Shown here: one piece after another, positions 23,690 to 34,999 of the stretch
Numbering within the stretch: position 1 is the stretch's first letter
How the letters are laid out: each line of letters begins with the position of its first letter
Assembly (NCBI GenBank): GCA_022495005.1
Contig: JAGYXB010001020.1
Coordinates: 620,001-684,000, forward strand
Length of the DNA: 64,000 bases
DNA from: Rhyacophila brunnea
Lineage: Eukaryota; Arthropoda; Insecta; Trichoptera; Rhyacophilidae
Direction: 5' to 3'
Program-made: the position numbers and the translations under genes
Notes under the pieces: generated by a model
What the model was told of the DNA's origin: nothing
The model's input: only the letters and a program-made list of their open reading frames with translations
Databases searched by the model: none

Positions 23690-24156
23690 CTTTATGTGCA
23701 ATCCTACGTGGGCTCACGTAATGTGTTTCTAGTATTAGGGTCATTATTAGATAAAATCTCGTGTTCAAATCACTTGGTTACTTCAACGCTACAGTATTCT
23801 TTTAAATCCTCTTCATTCTTCAACTTTTCCAGTGACTGCAAGCCTCTCCAGAATGTAGGTGCTCCTGCGGTAAAAAAAGGACTCCAATAATTTAAGTCAT
23901 TAAAGGTATTTTAGAATTTATTGATAATCCACGGCATTAAACTGCTGAAATTGAGCATTGTGCTTATTAGTTTTAGTGATGGCATAACTTGGGAAGATGC
24001 AAAATGACTGGTGAACGACAGGGATTCTTGAAGGTGTACACGTGCTTTAAATACGAGGCGGACATAGTCGAAGAATGAAAGCTTGTCAGTATTTTCCAGT
24101 ATAAACTGTAAGCTATAAGCAAAGTATAAACTTTGAACATGAACTGGAAAATACAA
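23690..24156 (-). pseudogene. Unidentified broken reading frame
   Basis: On the minus strand, 24156-23911 is open for 81 codons. A second frame nearby (about 23905-23780) reads APTFWRGLQSLEKLKNEEDL and then KEYCSVEVTK before a stop, after which more sense-like sequence follows between stops. The composition looks coding rather than random, but I do not recognise a family. Possibly a decayed transposon protein. Confidence 0.3.
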
Positions 24157-24159
24157 GAA

Positions 24160-24759
24160 ATGAATTTATTTTTAAATTATTTATTTGAAAAAACAAAAGA
24201 TTTTGGAGATAAAAAATCAAACTTTAGGACGTTTACAACATATTTACATTATAATAAGCATTACTCTCACAAGATAGAAAAAGAAAAAAATAAAACACAA
24301 ACAATTTTTTACAATATAATAAAGTTTCAAAAACAAAATGCAAAGTATCTACATCATTGGGAATGCCTTCGTCTTTAGGGAGCACATTTAGTAGTCATAC
24401 ACAATCGCTAATGGTGCCTGATAAGCTTGACTCGAGGAAACAATTCTAACCCAGAATAGATCATGGCTGCGACCACGTAGGTAACTGATAGGCGCATATA
24501 AATATAAATTCTTTAGGACGAAAGGATTGCAAACCATCCTTCGTAATAGCAGACAATAATGTTTCAAGAGCAGAAGTGACCTACGAGATTTAAGAGAGTG
24601 AAAAGTGAGCATGTCTTGTTGAAAGGTAGTCGGAAAGTAATCGTTGTTACCAAAGCCTACTATGTTATCAATTTCAATCGTAGTAGTAGTAGTTATTACT
24701 GATTTTTGAGTGCAATATGATAAACTGTTATAAATGATGATTATTTTACATTGAAACAA
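24160..24759 (-). pseudogene. Jockey/CR1-like LINE C-terminus
   Basis: The minus frame 24759-24388 contains MLTFHSLKSRRSLLLLKHYC, then the pattern NPFVLKNLYLYAPISYLRGR and SHDLFWVRIV. LxSLxxRR followed by xLxLYxPxxYLRGRxHDLFW is the usual post-RT C-terminus of Jockey/CR1-type LINEs. A 3' untranslated stretch follows and ends in an AAATAAATAATTTAAAAATA tail near 24160. The first 30 or so residues are unlike the family and may be flanking sequence. Confidence 0.65.
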
Positions 24760-25244
24760 TTATTGGTTAATTAATATGAACGAACCAAATATGCAATCAA
24801 ATATCATTGACTGCAAATATTTTACCGCATTATATTAGAAGATACGCAATAACTAGCACAACCATCAGAAATCGTCATTTAGAAACGGCTTTGGGTTGTT
24901 TGTTACTTATTCACGCACGTGTACGGACATTTGTACGTATGCAGTTCGCTGTATCACACTTCACAGTTAAATGTTGTATTGGAAATATGTAGAAATGTCC
25001 GTATATTAAAGACCACCCAACCTCTTGGGGTCGTATAATACTGAGATAAAATTCATGTCTAAATAAAACACGGTTCTATCAGTTTACAGGAAGCCAGCAG
25101 CAAACAAATTTTGAAAATAGCCGTTATACTGGATTAATTATTGTTAGGTTAGGTTATGTGAGGAGCTAATAAAATTTAAGCATTCACTCAAATTATTGTA
25201 TCTAATAAACATACCAAAAACAAAACAACATGTGAACATGTAAG

Positions 25245-25305
25245 ATGCGGTATTAAAACCCAGAACTCACGGCTACAGAACCAGATATTTGGCACTCGTA
25301 CTATA
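25245..25305 (-). repeat. Possible SINE A head relic
   Basis: Read on minus, GTGAGTTCTGGGTTTTAATA resembles the B-box end of SINE A (GAGTTCTGGGGTCGATTCC). No body could be followed. Confidence 0.3.
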
Positions 25306-25399
25306 ATAATATAATAAAAAATACCAGGGAACTCAGAAATAATGGGAACTGAAATACCTAACGGGTAAGAAGTAGCAGGCAACTGATCTCGAGTGCAGA

Positions 25400-27790
25400 A
25401 GAATACAGGATAAACTTAAACACGTGTCAAGAATATGTCATACGTCGAATACTGACAACTGTTCTCAGTATATGCATTGACGCTCATTTAATCGAGATCG
25501 TATCCGTTTATACCATATACTTACACTTACAAATTTAGTGAAAATATATTTTCATGAACAAAAATCATAAGTTTAGTATGGCACACGGATCTAAACCGCA
25601 TACGTTTTCAGTCCATGGATGGCCTCTTGTTCTGTAAAATTATATTCAGTAGTGATTTTACCTACGTGGATGGACATATTTACTAACGTTACAAAGAATA
25701 AATATAATAGCGCCCGTTAGTTTGGGCGCCCTTGACACAGTTCGCTTTGGCCTCGTCCTGAAGGCACCACTGATAGTTTTGTATTAGTGGAATAGCGACC
25801 GCCAACCCACGCCACTCCTGATGCTTCTATCATAAATTTCCATATAAGCCGAAACATACCGCCATTGTTACAAAGTAGTTTGCTACGCGCATCTTACAAA
25901 TTTACAAGAACGTTTGTTATCATTATCATGGGTTGTGAGTTACTTGTATCCACAATACTATTTTGCTATAACAGTGACGTACCAAATGATGATATAGAAT
26001 AAGCGTAAATATTTTTCAATTCTAACTATATTATGTAATAGAATAGTATTTCATTTATTTCTTTACGTTTGCAATGTAAAGATAATGATCTCTACATGTC
26101 TCTATAATATAAATACATGTTTTGTTAATACCATGATATATAAAAAAATCCTCTTAAATCTAAAAAACTATATTAAACACAGATTTATTGATAGCCATTT
26201 CGGTTGACATTATCCAAGACTGCCGGTGGTGAGTTGTCTAAAATATTAATTAAATTCCATATAAATTATTTCAATACAATGTCAGTGTAACTATTCTATA
26301 CACAAGGCGGCTATCGACGATAGTTTATCATATTTGTGGGTACTTCATGAATCTTCAATCATAGTGTATATTTAAGTTATCATCATAGTTTGTTTAAGTA
26401 CCTTCAAACCTATGTTATTTCGTAAGAAAGCTAGTTGTTCTAATTGTTCTAAAGCTAATCAGTTACAAATCATTTGTCAACGACACGCTCTGTGGTCAGT
26501 AAATCCAGTGAGCAGATCGCCTCGACGATGATTTCATAATTACACACAACATTTTTATTGCTAAAAATATATATAAAAATAAATATAAAATTTATAATAA
26601 TTCGGAATGCGAACATGATATTATCGAATCATTGTTATTACAAGAAAATTACTTGTCCGATCGTGGAAGAATGCACTTCTTGCAACTTTGTATAATACAA
26701 TGTATTATTAATTATTTTATAACATGATTCTGTAATGCAAACAGAGTCATTTTTCCGTGAATTGAATTATGTATTGAAGTATTATAATTGTTACAATAAG
26801 TTATCCGTCTAAACTGACAAAATTGTCTATATCGCTCTTAAAGTTAAGTCTTCCTAAAGAGGGGCTGTTTAAAATATTCAAATTACCTGTGACTTCCCGT
26901 TACATTAAAATAAAAGGCATTTTAATTTAATGAAAAAAAAATAGTCATGAAAAAATAATTCATGTAGATTATTATTATTTTTTTACTGTAACTAATTAAC
27001 ATGGAAAATTACAAATTCAAATCGATTACAATATGGCATAAAAAAGCAGAGAATATAAGTGTTAAATTTTTCTTAAAATATATATTAATAGATGAGTAAA
27101 AACTTAAATGAAGGTAGTAGACTCAAGAGATTAATAAGTAGACTGTATCAAAAATAATATATATATAAAACAACGTCCACTTAAACTCACTCCACGTAGG
27201 TGTAGTAATATCAATATCTAAAGTTTAATAAATAGAGTTATTGCTCTTTCAATTGGTATTGCCATTGATAGGCTAACAAGTAAAAGCTATGGAGATAAAA
27301 TCGAATAAACACAATAATTTTGAAAACCTCTTAAACATACATATTAGAAAAAATCTATTAAAATATTTTGATTAAGTGGGTCTCAAACTTACGTCTTTCA
27401 CTTTCCGGATGAGTACTTTCGCCTATATGACAGCGATCTGTCTACGATTCACGGGATTTTTTTTATATTTACGGTTAACTTGAGGTAGATCAAATTCTAC
27501 CAATCAGGAGGCAATCTGCATCATGATTACCCCAGTGAAACTGGCCAATAGATTAAACGACTTTATTATAGAGAAAAATGAAGAGTTTTGGAATCTGGAG
27601 AAATTTAAAGAGGGACAAGGAACCATTAGAAAAATCTGAGAAAGAAGAATAATATGTTAGTATAATATGTATAAATTTTTATTCATTATAGTTTCATACA
27701 TCACAGATTTCAGTATGCATTGTATATGTGGTACGGCACGGGGTTAGAAGCCGCAATCTCATAGTAACCTACTATTTAATGATGGCAGAT
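25400..27790. other. AT-rich spacer
   Basis: No supported gene. A patch at 25700-25830 is GC-richer with GGGCGCCC and could be a transposon terminus. A relic of the family seen at 61250 may lie at 27330-27440. Confidence 0.4.
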
Positions 27791-27801
27791 TTTATCGGTA
27801 C

Positions 27802-28125
27802 GTGAGAAGGATTCCACGTATGTCACTGCTTATTAAATGGGTTGCGTATCGCTATGACACAATAATAATACGCTGGAATGATAGGAAACATTCCATTGTT
27901 AGTGTTGGTTACTGCCAGAGTAAAGTAATGCCTGATCTAGTAACGTTATTTCCTAACCAATGTGCTGCTACCATAGACAGAGAATATTTACCCCACAATG
28001 TGTTACCGCGCCATAGATACAAGATAATATTAACTCGACAATTAGAAATTTTAGATACATTATCTAATATGTTATCTGAGGTAAGTTTGTCCTTGGAGAA
28101 ACCAGTATTCGTTAAATACATTTAA
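27802..28125 (+). other. Unrecognised 107-codon open frame
   Basis: The longest open frame in this part that is not explained by a known repeat. It reads with mixed composition (for example NQCAATIDREYLPHNVLPRH) and contains a good donor-like GAG|GTAAGT at 28078-28086. The antisense strand is open too (28121-27909), and no domain is recognisable. Could be an exon, a LINE fragment or chance. Confidence 0.25.
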
Positions 28126-28268
28126 AGCAAAAACAGATTCAAAACCACGTGCTAGTTTCATCTGAAATTGTATTAATAAATTTATGTTTACGTACAAGAA
28201 AAATTATTTATTATTGTTGTATTAAAATTTAAGGAAAGTAGGTACTTTTTGAAATTATACTTATTTTA

Positions 28269-28734
28269 GCGCGTTTGGGAAATCACATTAGAGTGTATTT
28301 TTGGCGTGTGACATGTAACACATAATTTATTTTTTCACACGAAAATAACCGCACTACCTTTACACCACAGTATGATACTGCAGTCGTGACGATTATACAG
28401 TATAATATAGTTTAGAATTGTTCCACTGCCTAGGCAGCGAATTTATTATTGTTGGCCACTTACAATTCCTTACGTAAACAAACTATTAAACGTCAGAGTG
28501 ACAGTTGGTACTTTAAAAATAAACAAGAAACCATTATATAATTTAGTAATATAAGTTAAAGTGTATAGAAATAACCTAACGGCGTTCCCATAAGCAGTTC
28601 TTTTTCTTGAGTGTGTAATTTAACAAAACAATTAAGAGCTAGTCAAAGAATCTAGTTTATCACAAGTTTTGTTTTTGTTTTGTTACACCAAAGAAGTATA
28701 ACTTCTAATGCGCGCGCGCTAACACACGCCGATT
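28269..28734 (-). mobile_element. Repeat family B, copy 2
   Basis: Inverted relative to 19773-20290 and similar along its length: GGCGTGTGACATGTAACACA, CTGCCTAGGCAGCG, CTTTAAAAATAAAC, AATTAAGAGCTAGTC. The tRNA-like part is deleted between ATAACCGC and ACTACCTTTACACCAC. Confidence 0.8.
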
Positions 28735-28974
28735 TTTTTTTAAATAACGAAACTTTTATTTTATTATTGCAAACAATCAGTTACAATATTAATACTTATT
28801 ACATGTAGAATAATATTGAAAAAATTAATAATTAGGATTTTTTTTATAAAGTATGTCAAACCGTATAATATGAATTATTATTACCTCAATTTATTATAAC
28901 AATGTTAATGGAGATTCCTAATACCTCAGAACAGTGGTAATGGAGTTTTTACCTAATTTATTGTATTGATGTTT

Positions 28975-29165
28975 TATAGAGGCTAGAGTTAAGAGTGTTC
29001 GTTGTCAGTATATGTTTGCCTTTGGTGAGTGTTCACAGCTCCTGAAGATGCCAAAAGGCGAAACCCGGGTCGCAAAGAACGACTCAAATGGATTAGTACA
29101 AAATTATTAGAATTTAAATTCAAATTCCATCAAGTACCTTCCTTCGGTCGATAGTATTAATATGA
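28975..29165 (+). mobile_element. Repeat H copy 1, Penelope-like end
   Basis: Shares about 190 bp with 50612-50800 (TTGTCAGTATATGTTTGCC, GAATTTAAATTCAAATTCCA, GGTCGATAGTATTAATAT). The centre is a hammerhead-type motif (next entry). Hammerheads with a very short palindromic helix III are known from the terminal repeats of Penelope-like retroelements, so this is assigned by that motif only. Confidence 0.55.
29042..29071 (+). ncRNA. Hammerhead ribozyme-like motif
   Basis: CTGAAGA (29042-29048) fits the conserved CUGANGA core. GCC/AAAA/GGC forms helix II (29050-29059), then GAA (29060-29062), then ACCCGGGT (29063-29070) as a loopless palindromic helix III, with C29071 at the cleavage position. 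A U at 29049 is unpaired. Helix I (CAGCTC against GCAAAG) pairs poorly, so present activity is doubtful. The copy at 50682 has lost core bases. Confidence 0.5.
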
Positions 29166-29651
29166 AAACAAATACGTTTGACTGGCAAAGTTTAATATGC
29201 ATTATTTATGTCGAATTTTAACAGCCTACCTTCATCCTTCTCCACTGCCTCAGATTCATATTGTTATGAAACTTTGGCATGATTAATGATTACAATTCAA
29301 TATGTCAATTGGAAAAATCAAACTCCCTGGAATACAGTGATTGAGGGTTGGGGTTAAAAAAAATAATACGTATGTCATCATTTTACTCTTCATAATGAGC
29401 GAATACTTTTTTACAATCAATTATCTTAATAGTACCTACTTAATGCTATATTTTTTTCAGATCAATATTCGATATGTCGACACATCTTTTTAAATATTAT
29501 GAGAACATCATTAATAAGTTGCAATTTAAATTTTATTTTATTTAATTGATCCCGACAAATCCGAACAGCTTTATCGAATCGGTAGAATTTAAAAGTACCT
29601 CAGATATGCATACCTATTTATTACAAGTGATTTGCATAAATTGCAATAAAG

Positions 29652-30340
29652 CAATGTTTCCCAAACTTTCAACATCTGTGTGTCCCTTCTATAATTTTTG
29701 TAACACTGAGTACCCCTCGTCAAAAAAAAAACAATTGCATATACTTTAATAACAATCAAAATATATTTATTTTTCCTTTTTTAGTACATAAACAAAATAC
29801 CAATAAACGAAAAATATAATTCATTCATGATAAAATATAAATAAAATTTATATTATAAATAACATTTATTATAATCAATGAAAAGAATTAAATTGTTTAT
29901 GTTGAGACAGATCATCATAATTTGGTTCACTGGTTGTTAATTTTAATCTGAGATGCGGTTCCACATCCAAAAGTCTGTTCTTTTTTTGACTTAATGTCTA
30001 CAAATGCTGAAAAAGCAACTTCACATCGATATAAAGTTGGAAAAGGCAAGATGTATTTCATGACTTTCTCTGTTAAAACTGCATACACATGTTATATTTA
30101 CAACCAGAATGATATTGTTAAAGTACACTCCTTATATTTATTTTTCAAGAATCCGTCTAAAGCTAATTTCAACAATTGCTTTTCTTCCAATATGCGATAA
30201 ACCTTCTAGCACGGAGGTTATATTGGTGTTGTATTAATGCTTGTTGTATCAGGCGTTGCCAAAACCCGGTGCAGCGCGTACCCCCACCAAAGTATTCCCG
30301 TACCCCAAGGGGTACACGTACTACACTTTGGGAAACACTA
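29652..30340. mobile_element. Old hAT-like element, 689 bp
   Basis: Left end CAATGTTTCCCAAACTTTC, right end read inward TAGTGTTTCCCAAAGTGTAG. Both are variants of the hAT-type CAGTGTTTCCCAAA terminus. The 8-bp flanks CAATAAAG and GCTTAAAG agree in their last five bases. Inside the right end, a string of TACCCC/GGGGTAC repeats is typical of such elements. No transposase. Confidence 0.6.
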
Positions 30341-30359
30341 GCTTAAAGGTTAGAATATA

Positions 30360-30415
30360 ATCAAATGGTGAAAGATTTGAGTTCGATTCCTACTTTGTTC
30401 TATTATTTTTCTAGG
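30360..30415 (+). repeat. tRNA-like B-box relic
   Basis: GAGTTCGATTCCTAC fits an RNA polymerase III B box. The A box is not convincing. Confidence 0.3.
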
Positions 30416-31190
30416 ATTTTGTATTTTCTATACTTATTAAACATTCTGACTTTCATAAATCTTGTGATTTTCCCTTATTTTCAATAATGATTATTTTTTC
30501 ATTTATTCAAAAACATACAACACAATGAAAACATCGCACTTATACAATAATTCGTCAGATATCAGCAGTGGAGTGGTGACGTGAGTCACGGGCAGAGTAA
30601 TGCGCTCCTTATTTTAACCATTGTCTATCTTATTGTGGATAAATTACATTTAAATTGTATCACTCCATTTCTTCTTTCTGTATATCTGCATACTTTTTAT
30701 TTCCATATTTCACATGATTGAAATTACAGATTGCCGCTAGTATAAAATAATAGCAGTCATATAAATCACATAAAAATAACATTGAAACGACTTTTATAAA
30801 ATAATTCGTTTGAGTGTCCGTATTCACGTGAATCAAATATTGAATTTTATTGTATGCCACAAAATGACTGAATTTTTCAAAGTGTATGAATATCTATCTG
30901 CCATGCTTTCAAGCTCAAATATACTTACACAGACGTATGTAGGTCACAAAAATGCCACAAGACAGTTCTAATAAAGCATTTTGCACTTTTATTAAGCATT
31001 CACATCACTTATCAACAAAGACTGAAAGAAAAAGAGTGGCATCAAAAAGCTTTCTCTGAAGCTTTCATGCAAAACGAAAAAATTAATCATAGGAGCTTTT
31101 TCAAAACACATTGTACAAAATGCAACTTGAATTACATGCATTTAATTTTGTTTCACTGTTATATTTCAGTTTTTTTTAATGTATCTACAA
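30416..31190. other. AT-rich spacer
   Basis: No gene or repeat recognised. Confidence 0.4.
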
Positions 31191-31204
31191 TTTACACGAC
31201 ATGC

Positions 31205-31378
31205 ATCTTGGTCGTCTCATGAGCAAATTTGTATTTTAGATCTTAGCCACTTGTTCAACCTACTAGGCATAAGCTCTGGGCACATTGTAGAAAATACATT
31301 AGTTTAAATTTGCCAGACTCGAGACTCAAATCCGAGACTCACGAAGCTGACACATTACCGCTTGGTAGTAGCAGGGTG
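31205..31378 (-). repeat. SINE family E, copy 3
   Basis: Minus strand: CCAAGCGGTAATGTGTCAGC (A-box region), CGTGAGTCTCGGATTTGAGT (B-box region), GTCTGGCAAA, then a body that passes through TAGGTTGAACAAGTGGCTAA, similar to the tail shared by SINE E copy 1 and the adjacent LINE. It sits just downstream of that LINE on the same strand. Confidence 0.55.
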
Positions 31379-31449
31379 ATTTAGTTTTTAATAGTGCGCA
31401 TGAAATACATCAATAGAAAATTACTGGTTTCTGAATAAAATTCTTACTG

Positions 31450-32478
31450 AAGATACTTCTTCTTCGACCATGTCCAATCCTAATAGAATCATATGGATCT
31501 CTACAGAGTAGAGGTTTGTATTAACAGATTTTTTTACGGGAAATGGATGTCGGCCACTTGCTCAACCATTTAGTAATATACTCTGACTCATCTTCTTCCA
31601 CGGCGCTACATCCCGGGGTGGGATTTGGCCTCCTTCACAACCCCTCTACATTCACTCCGGTCTCCCGCCACACTTCTCCAGTTTTCGGGTCTTCCTATAT
31701 GAAGAAAATCCACTTCTACGGCATCAGCCGGTTTCCTTCTTGGACGGCCTCTGTTGGGGTAGCCACTTCGTCATGATCCTAGGCGCTCTAACTTCAGGCA
31801 TTCGTAGTCTTTGGGACTTACAGTATCTTATGTTTGTTTGCTGTTCAATCAGCTCTTCCAACTCGTGGTTCATTTTTATTCTGTAGTTCCCATTTTGCAA
31901 CGTGGGTCCAAAGATTTTGCGGAGTATTTTGCGCTCGAAGACAGCTAATTTGTTTTCCTTGTTTTGAGTTAAGCACCAAGTTTCACAGCCAAAAGTGACC
32001 ACTGGCCTTATAATTGTTTTATATATTAGAAGTTTACTTCTTCGGCCTAGAATTTTTAACCCCATCAGTCGCTTGCAGGCATGCCAGCATTTATTCCCGG
32101 AGATAAGGCGGATTTTTATCTCCTCTACTGTCTTATTTTGGGTATTTAGGCTGGATCCAAGACACGTAAACTTGTCCACCCCTTCATATGCATGCTGTTT
32201 TATGTCTATATTCTGCAGCGGTACCTGATCGCGTGTGCTAACCATATACTTAGTTTTTGACTGGTTTATAATATGCAGCCCAGCGTTTTCTGCTTTTATT
32301 TTCATAGTGCCACCATGGTCGATCATCCTCTATTTGGATTTGCTTGTAATTACTATGTCGTCAGCATAAGCGCACATCTGCGTTGTATTGTTATCTACCC
32401 ATCCTTTTATATTAGTTTCACGAGCTATGGATTCCACCATTCCTCTCGCTCTAATGTTTTAGAATAAAGTCATATTTC
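31450..32478 (-). pseudogene. LINE reverse transcriptase C-terminal part and 3' UTR
   Basis: The minus strand holds the catalytic YADD box (32357-32368, QMCAYADDIVITSKS), then a Jockey/RTE-type thumb region with FTCLGSSLN, SKLLIYKTIIRPVVTFGCET, ERKILRKIFGP and a distal KSQRLRMPEVRAPR. After a frameshift near 31735 the frame resumes as ADAVEVDFLH, NWRSVAGDRSECRGVVKEAK and SHPGM, stopping at 31606-31608. An in-frame TAG at 32330-32332 also breaks it. About 150 bp of 3' untranslated sequence follows to a GAAGAAGAA-rich end near 31455. The 5' part, including the endonuclease, is missing. Confidence 0.85.
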
Positions 32479-33284
32479 GGTACATGAATGTGCCAGTGGT
32501 GTTAAGATTTTTTACATTTATTAATTTTTAAACGCATTTATAAAACCATTAGTATAATTTATGACGAGATAATTTTAGTAAAATATTGACGACAAAAAAT
32601 TATATTGATAATCTCTGTGATCCCAAATTTGACAAGAATTAGGCATTTTATTATTCAAAAAATGGGCAAGATTAACACATTTGAAGATAATTCTAAAGAT
32701 ACTCATTATAAATGTCTTTGACCATTCAAGTGTGATAAACATCCTACGAATAATGATTGCTTTATAATAATTATTGACCTAAGAATAAGGTAGTGTTTTT
32801 TTGAAATACGCCATTTCTTTTGGCATTCCCCAGTGGTTAAGCTACAACATACGGCCGTAGCCATAAATTGACAAACTATAATTAAAGTAGGGAGTAAAAT
32901 TATGTTAAAGCGCGTGTTTGAACATGTACCTAACCGAATTTTTGAGCGAGAGGTTTAAAAGAATACTATTTTATGTAACAAAAATACTTTATGCAGTCAT
33001 CAAATGTTTAAAATAAATATAAAGGATAATAAGGCTTTAAAATTATATAAATAGATTATCTACAACGTTAAAAGAGTGTCCAGGATCATGGTTTGAAAAT
33101 ACAATAAAAACTCAATTTTGACCTACGACGAGCATGTGGGCCGTTAATCTGTAGCGCCTTAGTATTTTCAGCCAATTATAATGTACTTATCTTTTTGGTT
33201 TAAAAAATATCAATAGTTGAGTGTTGTGGATTACTGCTAGTTTTGATACTGAAGTTGGGCATACCTAACATAGAAGAATTTTAT

Positions 33285-33337
33285 TAGCTTGGAGAGGCCG
33301 ACATCCAAAGCCTGTGGATTCTGGAAGATGATGATAG
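33285..33337 (+). pseudogene. RTE LINE 3'-end scrap
   Basis: TTGGAGAGGCCGACATCCA, then GATGATGATAG, matches the last codons and TGA-repeat tail of the RTE family. Only about 50 bp remain. Confidence 0.5.
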
Positions 33338-33529
33338 TAGAGCCAAAGTAAAGTTTTGTAAAACAAGGTAACCATTTTCGAATGAAATTATTAAGTACAT
33401 CTCCGTTGACCTAAATTTATTCCTTAATCTCTTATCTCTTACGTTAATTAAAATCTAACGATGTAAAAGTTCATCACGAACATAAATCTTTACTGTTAAT
33501 TACTACACTAAATACTTCATCAGTATTGT

Positions 33530-33670
33530 CCGAAATTTTGAAATTGTTTCGCGGAACGTGCGTGTGACAAACGGCGCGTTCCGATCGCCCACCTCATCAA
33601 TCATCCAGCGCCACCTTAGAAGCCTTTTCCGCGGCGTCCCGACGCCCGAACAGACGTCGCATTCGTAACT
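33530..33670. other. CpG-rich patch
   Basis: A sharp rise in GC with many CpG (CGCGGAACG, CGGCGCGTTCCGATCGCCC, CCGCGGCGTCCCGACGCCCG) in otherwise AT-rich DNA. The minus strand is open for 71 codons (33718-33503). Could be a promoter/first exon or a transposon end; no motif decides. Confidence 0.4.
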
Positions 33671-34269
33671 TGCAGAATAATATAAAAGAGAATTATTTAT
33701 TGCATATTTCGTGAACACGAAATGGGGTAAAGTTGTTTTCTCGTTCTGAATGAATAGAGTTCTTGAACCTCTTTTGAATATTGAACCACATAATTTTACC
33801 CTAAATTTGTTCCATTCAATGCTGTTTTTTTAACATTTTTTTTCTGTGAATTTTCTTTTATTTATTCAGCAGAGATTCATGTACGCATATTATAAGAAAG
33901 CGACCGTGAAGTAAACATTTTTTGAATTGCAAATATGAAATTATCATAATATTTATTCTGCGTTATATTATCACAAGCATTTAAAATTGCCGGGCTTTTG
34001 TTACAAACACAATGGTCTTTAGTTTTATTATTTTTGGTTTTAAAAGACATTTGCTTCGGTTCATTTTTTTCATCACCAACGACCATCAAGATAAGCTTTT
34101 ATTATACACACAAATAAAATTATTTATTTAAATATTACTAAATTTATTATCCATAGATTCAATAATTATTTTATTTATAAAATAGTAAAAATACGATCCA
34201 AGCCACAGTTTTCAAATAAAATCAACGGTATTAAAATTGGATTTATTATACTTATGCTTTCACTATTTT

Positions 34270-34345
34270 TTTCAACGAATAATTCAAAAGATTTGAAAAT
34301 GTAATATTCCTTATGTAAATACATAATTTTTGGAAACACCTCAAA
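34270..34345 (+). repeat. Repeat D-flank relic
   Basis: AACGAATAATTCAAAAGATT and the following sequence resemble the outer flank of the tRNA-containing elements at 55280 and 59070. Confidence 0.4.
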
Positions 34346-34599
34346 TATATACAATTACCAGAAAAACTCAAACTCGCGTCCACTAGATTTGCGCCAATAT
34401 ACTATCAATTAATCGTGTCTCCTATATAATTACAACAAAATTAACTAGTCATTGTTAAATTCTTGAAACACTTCATAAATTGCATTGATTTTTGCAGTCG
34501 GCTTTTTTATTTACTATAACATTATCATTATAATCATCAACTACTTCCACTTTTCTCGGTAGGTAATTCTGTGCTGCCATGTATAACTATCAAACTTTA

Positions 34600-34990
34600 A
34601 CATTTATCGCTATTATGACTGCACGTCTTGTTGTCAATGGTTTCTTTTAGGGTCTTTCTACGTTATGCCCAGGAATCACATATCCATAACACATGCGAAT
34701 GGTACTTTTTGGATTTTTTTACATTGAGGGTCTACGTTTCTAAGGAAAACATAAGCACCTCTCCGTTAACAGACATTGATTTATTTTCCGAGAAGAATAA
34801 TAATTATTGGTGCACTCCAGTATTATTTTCGTCTACGAGATATTTCTCTTTACATCTACTATTTCGCTTTATTTGCAAGCTCCTGCATCTTATCCTTAAT
34901 GTCTTTTGGGTATTTCGCAAAGACGACAATGTCATCGACAAAGCAGAAATCCTTATTTTCTATTCTACCAGTCATTCATTATACTAAGTT
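34600..34990 (-). pseudogene. RTE LINE reverse transcriptase fragment
   Basis: The minus strand reads KDFCFVDDIVVFAKYPKDIK then DKMQELANKAK, aligning with LRFADDIVILSQDPKSLQGR plus MQKLADISK of the 5' remnant; the catalytic Ala is Val here (VDD box at 34931-34942). Further on, FLGIT, a stop, then KDPKRNH matches the GITRKDRKRNEW block. Between them much of the expected thumb region is deleted or unreadable. Multiple stops. Confidence 0.8.
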
Positions 34991-34999
34991 GCAAAAATT

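Noticed and set aside
23696..23890. Plus-strand 64-codon frame
   Set aside because: The minus strand reads more protein-like here; no motif on plus.
27909..28121. Minus-strand 70-codon frame
   Set aside because: Overlaps the plus frame 27802-28125 and neither shows a motif; at most one is real.
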